A DNA stretch of 43,921 nt from Bacteroidota bacterium (GCA_003151745.1 PLYJ01000220.1:42709-86629), one strand, 5' to 3'. Shown: positions 24,297 through 33,229, numbered from the stretch's first letter. Made by a program: numbers and translations. The notes: generated by a model not told the origin, from the letters alone.

Positions 24297-27023
24297 ATGA
24301 AAAATTTTCTCCTTTTATTATTTGTTTTAATTATTGGTGTTACCCATGCCTATGCAACGCACAACCGTGCAGGGGAAATTACCTACCAGCTTATATCCGG
24401 ATCTACTTATAGAATTATTGTTACTACCTACACAAAAGAGTCGAGTGTTTCGGCAGACAGGTGTCAATTAACTGTTTATTTTGGAGATGGTGATACTGCT
24501 ATTGTCAACCGCATTAATGGTCCGTTAGGAGGCACGTGTGATCCGAATATTGGCAATGGTGTATCGTTAGGAAACGATGTAAAAGAAAATATATATACAG
24601 TAATACACACCTATCCCGGAAGCGGAAATTATACTATTACAATGGAAGATCCTAATCGAAACGATGGGATTTGCAACATTCCCAATTCGGTGCAAGCATC
24701 CTTTTTTCTTCATTCCGAATTAATAATTAATCCATTTCTTGGTCCAAATAGTTCGCCAACATTATTAAATCCGCCAATTGACAATGCTTGTGTGGGTCGG
24801 TGCTTTGAGCATAATCCGGGAGCTTATGATATTGATGGAGATAGTTTATCATATAGTTTAACAACCTGTTATGCCAACGGAGTGCCTATTTTGGGTTATA
24901 CCATGCCACCCAATATGAGTATTAATGATATAGACCCTCTGAAAGGGGATCTTCATTGGTGTGCTCCTCCCCCAACATGCCAGGGCGGTCCAACCCCGTG
25001 GTATGTTAATATAGCCATTCTGATTAAAGAGTACCGGCGACTTCCCGGTAGTAGCGTACGTTATTACATTGGTTCCATTTTGCGAGACATGCAAATTAAT
25101 GTTGACGCTTGTCCAAATACTCCACCTAAAATAAAAAACATCAATGATACTTGTATTGTAGCAGGATCTAATTTAAGTTTAAATGTTACGGCTACAGATG
25201 CCGAAATAAATATTGTAAGTCTTACTGCAACAGGCGGTCCTTTAGAAACAAATCCAAGGGCAACATTTATATCTTCTCCGTCATTTAGCCCTGTAACAGG
25301 GGTTTTCAATTGGAGCCCGAATTGTACTCAAGTTCAGTTTTTACCTTATTCGGTAACATTTAAAGCAACAGATAGCGATTTTAATAATCCATTAGCCGGC
25401 TTTAAATCGATTTTTATACGTGTTATAGCACCGGCTCCAAGCAGTTTAACAGCAACGCCCAGCGGCGCAGGTATAACATTGAATTGGAATAATGCATTAT
25501 GCAATAGTACATTGGGAAATAATCCTTTGATTGGGTATTCAATTTACAGAAAAAACTCTTGCGACCCATGGAAACATAGCGCTTGTGAAACAGGAGTACC
25601 AAGCTCTATAGGTTATACTTTAATTGGTTCTACAGCTCCTACAGTTACTTCATTTATAGATAATAATAATGGACAAGGTTTAATAAGTGGAATTGATTAT
25701 TCATACATTATAGTTGCTAATTATTCCGATGGTTCACAAAGTTATGCATCCATAAATGTATGTGCAAAATTAGTTCGCGATGTACCAATTATTACTAATG
25801 TAAGTGTTATTAGTACCGGAACCAAAGATAGTATTTGGACGCATTGGGTGAAGCCAATAGCGACATCCGGCAACCTTGATACCATTGCAAATCCGCCACC
25901 TTATGAATATCGTTTAATGAAAGCACCGGGGTTCAATCCGGCAAGTAATTCATTCACACAAGTTGTAAGCTATTCATATTCTTCATTCTCGCAATTAACA
26001 GATACCGGGTTTGTAAGTACAAATTTGAATACACAAGACTCGGCATATACGTACCGTGTAGATTTTTATTCAAATGGTAAGTTAGTAGGAGCTACCAATA
26101 CTGCTTCTTCAGTATTTTTAACAACATCGCCAGCTGCAATCGGTAAACAGATAAATTTATCCTGGCAGGAAATTGTTCCTTGGTCGAATTACCGGTATAA
26201 AGTGTATCGCGAAACATCGCCCGGCTCCAATGTTTTTACTTTTCTTGATTCAACAGTTACACAATCTTACGCTGATACCGGATTAGTAAATCACAAAAAA
26301 TATTGTTACAAAATAGTAAGCATAGGTCAATATTCTGATGCTACAATACCTCGCCCCTTATATAACCATTCGCAGATACAATGTGGCATTCCAATTGACA
26401 AAACACCTCCTTGTCAGCCTACTTTAACTATGAACAATGATTGTGAAAGAATAAAAAATTCACTTTTCTGGACCAATCCTAATACGTATTGTAGTAACGA
26501 TGCCCTGAAATATTTTATCTATTTTGAATTCACAAAAGATGGCCCATTACAAGTGATTGACAGTGTCTTGAATATAAATACAACTACCTATTCGCATCAA
26601 TTTTTATTTGATGGAGCAACTTCTGTTGCCGGTTGTTATGCTGTTACAGCGATGGATTCAACCGGTAATGAAAGTCCTGTTATTACTAAACAATGTGTAG
26701 ACAATTGCCCTATTCATGATTTACCGAATATATTCACTCCCAATGGCGATGGCATGAATGATTTTTTCAAACCATTAATTCCTTACCGCTATGTTAAAGA
26801 CGTTAATATTGAAATATACAACCGTTGGGGAACATTGATGTTTAAAACTACCGATCCGGATATTATGTGGGATGGCAGAAACATCAGCAATAAAAAAATG
26901 TGTCCGGATGGAGTCTATTTTTACATCTGTACTTTTAACGAAATACGTGTTGATGGCATTACGCCACATGTTTCAAAAGGATTTATTCAGCTCATCAATG
27001 ACGAAACAAACCAAAGCAAATAA
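24297..27023 (+). CDS. large secreted gliding-motility-type surface protein
   Basis: A protein of about 908 residues. The ATG at 24297 opens a signal peptide (MKNFLLLLFVLIIGVTHAYA) followed by the motif ATHNRAGEITY, found at the start of many large Bacteroidota surface proteins; the in-frame ATG at 24270 is less likely. A PKD-like region with YFGDGD and HTYPGSGNYTITM, a Cys-rich part, and several fibronectin-III-like modules follow. The C-terminus (LPNIFTPNGDGMNDFF, EIYNRWGTLMF, WDGR, CPDGVYFY) is the classic type-B sorting domain for type IX secretion. A cell-surface adhesin or structural role is inferred. ribE starts 7 nt after its stop. Confidence 0.93.
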   Translation: MKNFLLLLFVLIIGVTHAYATHNRAGEITYQLISGSTYRIIVTTYTKESSVSADRCQLTVYFGDGDTAIVNRINGPLGGTCDPNIGNGVSLGNDVKENIYTVIHTYPGSGNYTITMEDPNRNDGICNIPNSVQASFFLHSELIINPFLGPNSSPTLLNPPIDNACVGRCFEHNPGAYDIDGDSLSYSLTTCYANGVPILGYTMPPNMSINDIDPLKGDLHWCAPPPTCQGGPTPWYVNIAILIKEYRRLPGSSVRYYIGSILRDMQINVDACPNTPPKIKNINDTCIVAGSNLSLNVTATDAEINIVSLTATGGPLETNPRATFISSPSFSPVTGVFNWSPNCTQVQFLPYSVTFKATDSDFNNPLAGFKSIFIRVIAPAPSSLTATPSGAGITLNWNNALCNSTLGNNPLIGYSIYRKNSCDPWKHSACETGVPSSIGYTLIGSTAPTVTSFIDNNNGQGLISGIDYSYIIVANYSDGSQSYASINVCAKLVRDVPIITNVSVISTGTKDSIWTHWVKPIATSGNLDTIANPPPYEYRLMKAPGFNPASNSFTQVVSYSYSSFSQLTDTGFVSTNLNTQDSAYTYRVDFYSNGKLVGATNTASSVFLTTSPAAIGKQINLSWQEIVPWSNYRYKVYRETSPGSNVFTFLDSTVTQSYADTGLVNHKKYCYKIVSIGQYSDATIPRPLYNHSQIQCGIPIDKTPPCQPTLTMNNDCERIKNSLFWTNPNTYCSNDALKYFIYFEFTKDGPLQVIDSVLNINTTTYSHQFLFDGATSVAGCYAVTAMDSTGNESPVITKQCVDNCPIHDLPNIFTPNGDGMNDFFKPLIPYRYVKDVNIEIYNRWGTLMFKTTDPDIMWDGRNISNKKMCPDGVYFYICTFNEIRVDGITPHVSKGFIQLINDETNQSK

Positions 27024-27030
27024 TTAATTT

Positions 27031-27621
27031 ATGTTTTCAGGAATTATAGAAGACCTAGGACAAGTTGTTGCTTTGCAAAAAGAACAAGGCAACTTACACA
27101 TCACTATTAAATCAAGCTTTACAAACGAATTAAAAATTGATCAGAGCATTGCTCATAACGGCGCCTGCATGACAGTGGTTGAAATTAAAGATACTACCTA
27201 CACAATAACAGCCATTGAAGAATCACTAAAAAAAACCAATTTAGGTTTACTAAAAGTAGGTGATACTGTTAATTTAGAACGTTGTATGAAACTGGGCGAC
27301 AGGCTTGACGGGCACATCGTTCAAGGTCATGTTGACCAAACTGCGGTTTGCAAAAAAGTGGAAGAAACCAATGGTAGCTGGATGTTTACGTTTGAATACG
27401 ATGCATCTCAAAATAATATTACCGTAGAAAAAGGATCGGTATGCGTAAACGGAGTTAGCTTAACGGTGGTGAATTCAAAAGATAATTCTTTCTCTGTATG
27501 CATTATTCCTTATACATTCGAGCATACTAATTTCAAAAATATAAAAGTGGGAAGCATTGCGAATTTGGAGTTTGATATTTTGGGGAAATATATTTCTAAG
27601 TTGATTGAAAAGGGGAAATAA
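27031..27621 (+). CDS. ribE: riboflavin synthase alpha chain
   Basis: Dismutates two 6,7-dimethyl-8-ribityllumazine to riboflavin plus a pyrimidine. The 196-residue protein has two lumazine-binding barrels with the expected paired motifs: MFSGIIEDLG at the N-terminus, GDRLDGHIVQGHVD between them, and VCVNGVSLTVV in domain 2. Length is normal. It follows the gliding-type gene by only 7 nt, so it probably depends at least partly on that transcript. No FMN riboswitch is present. Confidence 0.96.
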   Translation: MFSGIIEDLGQVVALQKEQGNLHITIKSSFTNELKIDQSIAHNGACMTVVEIKDTTYTITAIEESLKKTNLGLLKVGDTVNLERCMKLGDRLDGHIVQGHVDQTAVCKKVEETNGSWMFTFEYDASQNNITVEKGSVCVNGVSLTVVNSKDNSFSVCIIPYTFEHTNFKNIKVGSIANLEFDILGKYISKLIEKGK

Positions 27622-27640
27622 ATACTTTACTGGTTTTTAA

Positions 27641-27757
27641 ATTAGGGGGATTGGTTTCGCTAATATATATGTTAGTAGCAATAAAGCGGAAGAAAATTGG
27701 TTGAAATATAAAAACGGAGAAAAGCCTGTGGACACCGATGGATGGAAAACTAAATAA
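27641..27757 (+). pseudogene. orphan C-terminal gene fragment
   Basis: An open frame of 38 codons with no ATG, starting right after an in-frame stop. It encodes a normal-looking protein end (NKAEENWLKYKNGEKPVD then TDGWKTK) with a TAA stop. It looks like the 3' end of a gene whose 5' part was lost at the junction with ribE. No family recognised. Confidence 0.3.
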
Positions 27758-27763
27758 TAAACA

Positions 27764-27994
27764 ATGAAAAAAATAAAAACGTTTACCCTTTGTATTTGGC
27801 TCTCGGTGACACTTTTGATAATTGTGACAAACTCTTGCAGCAAAGACAAAAGCTACTGTTATGACGAACAACTTTATAAACAACACAAAGATAATGGTTG
27901 CACAACAGACTGTCCAGGCGTGAAGGGTTGCGATGGAAAGACATATTGCAATGAGTGTGAGGCAAACAGACAAGGCATACGAGTACAGAAATGA
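27764..27994 (+). CDS. Kazal-type protease-inhibitor-like lipoprotein
   Basis: A 76-residue exported protein. The signal peptide ends in a lipobox near C25 (VTNSC), then a single compact Cys-rich domain follows with C32, C46, C50, C56, C62 and C65. The segment GCDGKTYCNECEA matches the Kazal signature CGCDGKTYxNxCEA. Kazal domains block serine proteases; a surface lipoprotein of this kind could protect the cell from extracellular proteases, which is inference. The gene starts 6 nt after the orphan fragment and lies in a region that looks recently assembled. Confidence 0.8.
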   Translation: MKKIKTFTLCIWLSVTLLIIVTNSCSKDKSYCYDEQLYKQHKDNGCTTDCPGVKGCDGKTYCNECEANRQGIRVQK

Positions 27995-28456
27995 AATGTA
28001 GTTTCTACTTTGTCATGGACTCACAGACTGCTAGATATTTGCCGAATTCCTTTTTGTAATTATTTATTCCTGACAGGGTGCGGCAGTGTATTGCATCGGT
28101 ATTTATTTATTGCAGTTGTTTCGGACAGCGCATTGTGGCTAATCTAAATCTCCACCACTCTATCGCCAGACCGTAACTAATGCTAGGTATTACGAACTGT
28201 ATGTTGAAATTTTAAAGCTACTAACATTTGCTAAAAAAAATGCGGAGCGATTGAAAGTTGCAAACGCAAATTTCATCGGCAGAAAATGTGTTGGCGTTTG
28301 CCATTCACAGCGGAATTATTTATAAATTGTATCGGTTAAGAAAGTTTAGTGCCATTTATTCCGCACATTTTCTAGCTGCATCGTTAGCGGCAAGGCAAGC
28401 AAAAAAGAAGTGTACAGTAAACCCAATATGTTAAAGTGAATTCTTAAGAATTAATT
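27995..28456. other. 462-nt non-coding stretch with cassette-like repeats
   Basis: No plausible ORF. The 19-nt sequence at 28190-28208 recurs at 28913-28931 with 2 mismatches; each is followed 12-14 nt later by CTAACA. Downstream, CGTTAGCGG (28382-28390) is complementary to the CGCTAAC type. AGAAAATGTG (28281-28290) and CACATTTTCT (28364-28373) form inverted arms. The layout resembles a recombination site or a structured repeat between gene cassettes. Confidence 0.45.
28190..28208 (+). repeat. 19-nt cassette-boundary repeat, copy 1
   Basis: Contains ACGAACTGTATGTTGAA; 17 of 19 positions are identical to copy 2 at 28913-28931. Both are followed by a short variable spacer and CTAACA. Confidence 0.6.
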
Positions 28457-28798
28457 ATGAAATGGAATGCGATTTTATCTGTAATATTTATTGTAGGTTA
28501 CATAATCTACTTTTTCATAATTCTTATCCTACTTTACATAAGGTACCAAGACTTTTTATTATTAAAACTAAAAGAAAATCCAAAATATGAAGAGGATTTA
28601 GGCAGACTTTGGGTTGGTAATGGAGGAAAGTTGATGGCGGGAAATTTTCGTTTTCGTTCTCCTTTACCAATTGTTGATAATACCAAAGACAAAAGAATAC
28701 AAGAAGCAATTAATGATCATAATAAACTAATTAGAGTATTTTGGTATTCTGCATTAGGATTAATACCATTATTAATATTATTAAACATCATTAATTAG
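28457..28798 (+). CDS. small two-helix membrane protein, unknown function
   Basis: A 113-residue protein with one membrane helix at each end (about 7-30 and 93-112) and a charged middle part of about 60 residues (LKLKENPKYEEDLGRLWVG and DKRIQEAINDHNKLIRV). This topology recalls UspB-type proteins, but sequence similarity is not convincing. The ORF is bracketed by the two 19-nt repeats. The 3' flank has no terminator. It looks like a mobile accessory gene. Confidence 0.6.
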   Translation: MKWNAILSVIFIVGYIIYFFIILILLYIRYQDFLLLKLKENPKYEEDLGRLWVGNGGKLMAGNFRFRSPLPIVDNTKDKRIQEAINDHNKLIRVFWYSALGLIPLLILLNIIN

Positions 28799-28912
28799 CC
28801 AAACTAAAAAATAAGAAACGTTTAGTATTGTGCAGCTCGACTTCTGTGTATAAGAAAGACCGGACGTGCTATAGGTTATAAGACACTGGATATGAGAAAC
28901 TAATTATAAGTG

Positions 28913-28931
28913 TAACGAATTGTATGTTGAA
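28913..28931 (+). repeat. 19-nt cassette-boundary repeat, copy 2
   Basis: Contains ACGAATTGTATGTTGAA. It is followed by CCGCTAACACCCCGTTAAGCGG (28943-28964, in two arms CCGCTAAC and GTTAAGCGG) and then a short CGGAGCG/CGCTCCG hairpin. The palindromic part is similar in sequence to CGTTAGCGG near copy 1. Confidence 0.6.
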
Positions 28932-29010
28932 GAATGCCCACGCCGCTAACACCCCGTTAAGCGGAGCGTCCCGCTCCGTTTTATTTAACAATGCCTCGGG
29001 CCTTATAGCC

Positions 29011-29151
29011 ATGACAAAAAAGATACAAATAATAAATACACCTGATAAATTTTTTATAGAAAAAGTGCAAAAAGGTTTAGACGATTCCGCAAATAGTAAA
29101 GTAAATACAAAAGAACAAGCGAAGAAGAAACTGGCGAAATGGTTAAAGTAG
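29011..29151 (+). CDS. hypothetical small basic protein (46 aa)
   Basis: Likely start ATG at 29011 (MTKKIQIINTPDKFFIEKVQ), because the sequence before it is repeat DNA; a longer frame from 28924 would translate the palindromes. The product is charged and helical, ending in KEQAKKKLAKWLK. It could be a fragment or the antitoxin part of a lost pair. No family recognised, and no toxin gene is adjacent. Confidence 0.4.
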   Translation: MTKKIQIINTPDKFFIEKVQKGLDDSANSKVNTKEQAKKKLAKWLK

Positions 29152-29189
29152 TTTTGGCTAAAATCAAAAAAATTAACACATCATTAAAT

Positions 29190-29303
29190 CCACGCCTTAA
29201 AAGGCGTGGCTATTAAAAGCAGTCAATATTGGAAGCATTTTTTATTTGCCACGGTCTTTAGACCGTGGTTTTAAAAGAATCAATTATATTGGGCTTTAGC
29301 CAA
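29190..29303. repeat. cluster of small palindromes (REP-like)
   Basis: Three palindromes in a row: CCACGCCTTAAAAGGCGTGG (29190-29209), CCACGGTCTTTAGACCGTGG (29249-29268) and a shorter TTGG-GCTTTAGC-CAA at about 29289-29303. The first two are each followed by a related spacer (TTAAAAG...CAAT...ATTGG), so they are two units of the same repeat. They lie between the accessory stretch and the 3' end of recJ, and may end both transcripts. Confidence 0.7.
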
Positions 29304-29320
29304 AAGTTTATAAAAAACTC

Positions 29321-31051
29321 TCAATTAATTTTCAAGTCTTTAACGTTAAGTTGTAACGAAACCTTCCCGTTAAATTCATTTTCTTCAATAGCATAACAAG
29401 CGCTGAATATTTTTTTGCGGAGCACATCATCAAAATGATGTGCCTGAGCAAAAGCAATAGCAGGAAAACTTTCTTTCGGTTTTTTGGCTGATTGAATATC
29501 CATTTTCAAATGATTGTTGCCAACAATACGCACCGCGCCTTTATCCACCAGGTTTTTACTAATAAATATCGGCGACATATTGCCCGGACCAAAAGGTTCA
29601 AATTGTTTTAAGATGCGGAAAAATTTAGGGGTGATCTCATTCAGTTCTATTTCGGCATCTATTTCTATTTCCGGGATAAGCATATGTTCTTCAATAGTTG
29701 AACTTACCACCTCTTCAAAGCGTTGTTGAAAGGCTGCAAGGTTTTCTAATTTCAATGTTAATCCTGCAGCGTATTTATGTCCGCCGAATTGTTCCAACAG
29801 ATCAGAGCACGCTTCAATAGCATTGTACACATCAAAATCTTTTACCGAACGTGCCGAACCCGTTGCTTTTCCGTTAGATTCGGTAAGAACAATAGTTGGT
29901 CGATAATACTTTTCTATTAAGCGCGATGCAACAATTCCTATTACTCCTTTATGCCAATCCGCATGAAACAATACTGTTGATTTGCGATCAGTTAATTCTG
30001 CATTGCCATCGATCATGCTCAACGCGTGTTGCGTGATACTTAGATCGAGCGCTCGGCGTTCGGTGTTGGTTACATTAATACTTATGCCCGATATTTTTGC
30101 ATGATCGTGGTTGTCGGAAACGAGCAGTGCAACGGCATCACGACCGGTTTGAATTCTACCTGCCGCATTAATACGCGGACCAATTGTAAAGACCAATTCA
30201 TTGATCGTAATTTCTTTTTTGATGTTCGCCAGATCTAAAATAGATTTGATCCCTTTGCGTGGATTTTTGTTGATCTGTTCCAAACCAAAATAACACAGCG
30301 TACGATTTTCACCCGTTATCGGTACCAGATCCGAAGCAATGGAAATAGCGGTTAGATCCAGATATTGTGTTAGCTCATCAAAAGCAATATTGTTTTTTTG
30401 CGCGTATGCCTGCACCAATTTAAACCCAACGCCACATCCACAAAGCTCGTCAAACGGATATCTGCAATCACTTCTTTTAGGGTCTAGAACAGCAACCGCA
30501 TTCGGCAATGTTTCGCCCGGACGATGGTGATCACAAATAATAAAATCAATGTTACGCTCATTGGCATAATCTACTTTATCATTCGCTTTAATGCCACAAT
30601 CGAGAGCAATGATCAAGGTAAAATTATTTTCTTTGGCAAAATCTATTCCCTGAAATGAAATTCCGTAACCCTCAGCATAACGATCGGGAATGTAATAATC
30701 AACTAGTCCTTCCGTACCAATGCCGGTCAATACCGGAAGTTTTTTCAAAAAAGAATATACTAATGAAACGGCTGTTGTTCCATCCACATCGTAATCGCCA
30801 TACACTAAAACTTTCTCATTATTTTTAATGGCCTGCACCAAACGTGCGATCGCCTTGTCCATATCCTTCATCAAAAAAGGATCGTGAAGATCATTAAGCG
30901 TTGGTCTGAAAAATTTTTTTGCTTCTTCGAAACTGGTAATTTCACGTTGAACCAACATGTTTGCCAGAATCTTATCAATGCCCAACTCCGAAGCCAATCG
31001 ATCAACTGCCACTTCATCACTTTTTGGTTTTATACTCCAACGTTTTTCCAT
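29321..31051 (-). CDS. recJ: single-stranded-DNA-specific exonuclease RecJ
   Basis: 5'-3' exonuclease on single-stranded DNA, used in recombination and mismatch/base-excision repair. The 576-residue protein has the DHH-superfamily motifs: YGDYDVDGT (D86, D88, D90), ALDCGI (D151) and CDHH (D174, H175, H176), then the DHHA1 part with GGHKYAAGLTL. The C-terminal OB-type domain includes FEPFGPGNMSPIF. Length fits the family. Transcribed alone or from the MORN-repeat gene upstream, with a large inverted repeat in between. Confidence 0.96.
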   Translation of the reverse strand: MEKRWSIKPKSDEVAVDRLASELGIDKILANMLVQREITSFEEAKKFFRPTLNDLHDPFLMKDMDKAIARLVQAIKNNEKVLVYGDYDVDGTTAVSLVYSFLKKLPVLTGIGTEGLVDYYIPDRYAEGYGISFQGIDFAKENNFTLIIALDCGIKANDKVDYANERNIDFIICDHHRPGETLPNAVAVLDPKRSDCRYPFDELCGCGVGFKLVQAYAQKNNIAFDELTQYLDLTAISIASDLVPITGENRTLCYFGLEQINKNPRKGIKSILDLANIKKEITINELVFTIGPRINAAGRIQTGRDAVALLVSDNHDHAKISGISINVTNTERRALDLSITQHALSMIDGNAELTDRKSTVLFHADWHKGVIGIVASRLIEKYYRPTIVLTESNGKATGSARSVKDFDVYNAIEACSDLLEQFGGHKYAAGLTLKLENLAAFQQRFEEVVSSTIEEHMLIPEIEIDAEIELNEITPKFFRILKQFEPFGPGNMSPIFISKNLVDKGAVRIVGNNHLKMDIQSAKKPKESFPAIAFAQAHHFDDVLRKKIFSACYAIEENEFNGKVSLQLNVKDLKIN

Positions 31052-31112
31052 TAAAAAAAAAGACTTATATATTTAATTCGTTATGATTGTAATAAAATTT
31101 AATCTATGTTAG

Positions 31113-31188
31113 GAGCGTCATTGCGAGGAACGAAGCAATCTCAATAATAGTTTGACGTGAGATTGCTTCGTTCCTCGCAATGACGCTC
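31113..31188. repeat. REP-like inverted repeat, perfect 31-bp arms
   Basis: Arms 31113-31143 and 31158-31188 are exact reverse complements (core CATTGCGAGGAACGAAGC) around a 14-nt loop. G/C content is much higher than the flanks. It lies between the recJ start and the end of the MORN-repeat gene. A transcript would form a very stable hairpin; no U tract follows directly. Elements of this core sequence are familiar in Bacteroidota and other phyla as dispersed repeats. Confidence 0.9.
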
Positions 31189-31258
31189 TTAATATGAATT
31201 TATGATTAAAAAGATTTTATTTTATCTGTGTTTATCATAACCATCTGCGTTCTATTCC

Positions 31259-32089
31259 TTATTTTTTCAATTCCCCGTTTTTGTATATTTCGGTTTTAAC
31301 AATTTTACCTGTTTCATCAAATTCTTTCCAGGAGCCTTCTTTAAGGCCATGAACATATTTTCCGATGATCTTATCTTTCCCATTTTCAAAATAGGAATGA
31401 TACTCCCCTTCTTCCAAATTATTTACTGAATTTACAATGGATTCAAGGTTTCCGCTTTTATAAAATGTTTTCTGAGGACCCTCCAAAACACCATTCTTAT
31501 ACTGATACTCAACACTTACTTTGACATTGTCAAGAGTCAATATATCTTTTGGATAATACCATTTCGACGCGCCATCACGTATATTGTTTTTATAACTTAT
31601 TTCTTCTTTAACTCTTCCATCCGCCGAATAATAGGTACTGCTGATACCATTCAACTTTCCCATTTTGTATTCGGTTTTGGAACGAAGTTTTGCCCCGGGG
31701 AAATAGATTATACTCACACCGTCTAGTGTATCATTTACATAATAATCTTTTTTGCTAATGTACCCTTTCAGATCCATTGTAATGCTGAGTCCATTCCGTT
31801 TATCATTTTTATATTCGTCAATATTACTGATAAGATCACCTGCGTGATGATCCATCCAAACTCTCGGTCTATTATCATTTCCGTCCGGATACTCCCCAAT
31901 CCATAGTCCTTCCCTTTTCCCGTTTATGTATTTTCCGAGATACTCTATTTCATTTATTTTTTCTTTCCAAAGTCCTTCTTTTTCACCCTCTGCATTTACT
32001 TTGTTGGTATCGGAAGGCATGCTCTTAAAAGCAAAGCCTGACATGGTCATGCTTAAAATTGCAAGTACGAATACGATCACTTTTTTCAT
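31259..32089 (-). CDS. exported MORN-repeat (YwqK-like) protein
   Basis: A 276-residue protein with a signal peptide (MKKVIVFVLAILSMTMSGFA). It is followed by about eight MORN-like repeats of the G-x-W/Y-x5-G type: EGLWKEK, EGLWIGEYPDG, NGLSITM, DGVSIIYFPG, NGISSTYYSADG, EGPQKTFYKSG, EGEYHSYFENG, EGSWKEFDETG. Proteins like this are often labelled YwqK antitoxin-like, but no toxin gene is nearby and a role in a toxin-antitoxin system is not supported here. Probably a periplasmic or surface protein. 84 nt downstream of corA on the same strand. Confidence 0.85.
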   Translation of the reverse strand: MKKVIVFVLAILSMTMSGFAFKSMPSDTNKVNAEGEKEGLWKEKINEIEYLGKYINGKREGLWIGEYPDGNDNRPRVWMDHHAGDLISNIDEYKNDKRNGLSITMDLKGYISKKDYYVNDTLDGVSIIYFPGAKLRSKTEYKMGKLNGISSTYYSADGRVKEEISYKNNIRDGASKWYYPKDILTLDNVKVSVEYQYKNGVLEGPQKTFYKSGNLESIVNSVNNLEEGEYHSYFENGKDKIIGKYVHGLKEGSWKEFDETGKIVKTEIYKNGELKK

Positions 32090-32173
32090 GGTTATTTTAG
32101 TTTAAAATTATTCTACAAATTTCTGATTTTAAGAAAAAAATATGCAAAAAATTGCTGTTAAAATTTGTTAAGG

Positions 32174-33220
32174 TCATAACCATTTTCTTCTTCGGAAATA
32201 GATCATCAAGGAGATCATAATGGTAAGCATTGCAATCCATGTAGCGGCATAGCCCCATTTTGAATGCAATTCGGGCATATATTCAAAATTCATTCCGTAT
32301 ACTCCGGCAATAAATGTTACGGGAACAAAAATAGTAGTAATGATAGTCAATACTTTCATCACCTCGTTCATCCTGTTGCTCACACTCGACAAATAAATAT
32401 CCATCATGCCCGATAGCAGATCGCGGTATGTTTCAACAGTATCAATAACACGCACCACATGATCATGCACATCCCGCAAATAAATATCAGTACTTGGTTT
32501 AATTAATTTCGTTTCGCAACGTTCCATATTATTAACTAACTCCCGCATGGGCCATACGGCTTTGCGGACAAATATCATTTCACGTTTCATATAATGCAGT
32601 TGTTGCATTGTTTCTTTGGAAGGATCTTCGATTAACTCTTCTTCCAGCAATTCGATCTTATCTCCGATCTTTTCAAGTATATTAAAATAACAATCTACAA
32701 CGGCATCTATCAATGCATACGCTAAATAATCGGCGCCCATTTTTCTGATTCGCCCTTTTCCTTGCCGGATACGATTGCGAATTAAATCGAATGCGTCACC
32801 ACCATGCACTTCTTGAAAAGAAATGACCATCCCTTCTAACAATACCACGCTCAATAGTTCAGAATGCAATTCAGTATCGTAGGAAATCATTTTCATGATG
32901 GATACCACGTAATTATCGTAATCTTCAAATTTGGGCCGTTGACTCGTATTTACAATGTCTTCAAGCGTAAGCGGATGAATATTAAATCGCTTTCCGATCG
33001 CTTCGATCAACTCCACCATATGAATTCCATCCACATTTATCCATCTCACCAATTCAGGATTAACGTAATCCATGCATTCAGACAGATCATAAAACTCCTT
33101 TTCAATAAATTCGGTTTCGTTGTATTCAATAAGTGAGATCTTAACTTTCTCTGTTCGTTCTTCACCTTGATATACAACGGTTCCCGGAGGAGCGCCAATT
33201 GTTTTTTTATGATCTACCAT
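32174..33220 (-). CDS. corA: CorA-type magnesium/cobalt transporter
   Basis: Pentameric Mg2+ channel in the inner membrane. The 348-residue protein has a large N-terminal cytosolic funnel (to about 285), then two membrane helices. The selectivity motif YGMNF lies at about 308-312 (GMN at 309-311), followed by the loop EYMPELHSKWGY and a basic C-terminus FRRRKWL, as in the family. It starts 9 nt after rsmI on the same strand, so it is cotranscribed. Confidence 0.95.
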   Translation of the reverse strand: MVDHKKTIGAPPGTVVYQGEERTEKVKISLIEYNETEFIEKEFYDLSECMDYVNPELVRWINVDGIHMVELIEAIGKRFNIHPLTLEDIVNTSQRPKFEDYDNYVVSIMKMISYDTELHSELLSVVLLEGMVISFQEVHGGDAFDLIRNRIRQGKGRIRKMGADYLAYALIDAVVDCYFNILEKIGDKIELLEEELIEDPSKETMQQLHYMKREMIFVRKAVWPMRELVNNMERCETKLIKPSTDIYLRDVHDHVVRVIDTVETYRDLLSGMMDIYLSSVSNRMNEVMKVLTIITTIFVPVTFIAGVYGMNFEYMPELHSKWGYAATWIAMLTIMISLMIYFRRRKWL

Positions 33221-33229
33221 GATATAAAA

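Noticed and set aside
27596-27973. Minus-strand ORFs opposite ribE end and the Kazal gene (125, 70 and 60 codons)
   Set aside because: Shadows of the plus-strand genes; no start context and no recognisable protein.
28924-29010. N-terminal extension of the 46-residue ORF
   Set aside because: It translates the repeat and hairpin DNA; the internal ATG at 29011 is the better start.
29190-29303. CRISPR-like repeats
   Set aside because: Only two or three palindromes of different sequence, related spacers and no cas genes.
27622-29320. A true integron
   Set aside because: The attC-like cores are imperfect, unusually spaced, and no integrase gene is in the window. Kept only as a cassette-like finding.
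31259-32089. MORN-repeat protein as antitoxin of a toxin-antitoxin pair
   Set aside because: It has a signal peptide and no neighbouring toxin. The YwqK label is a family name only.
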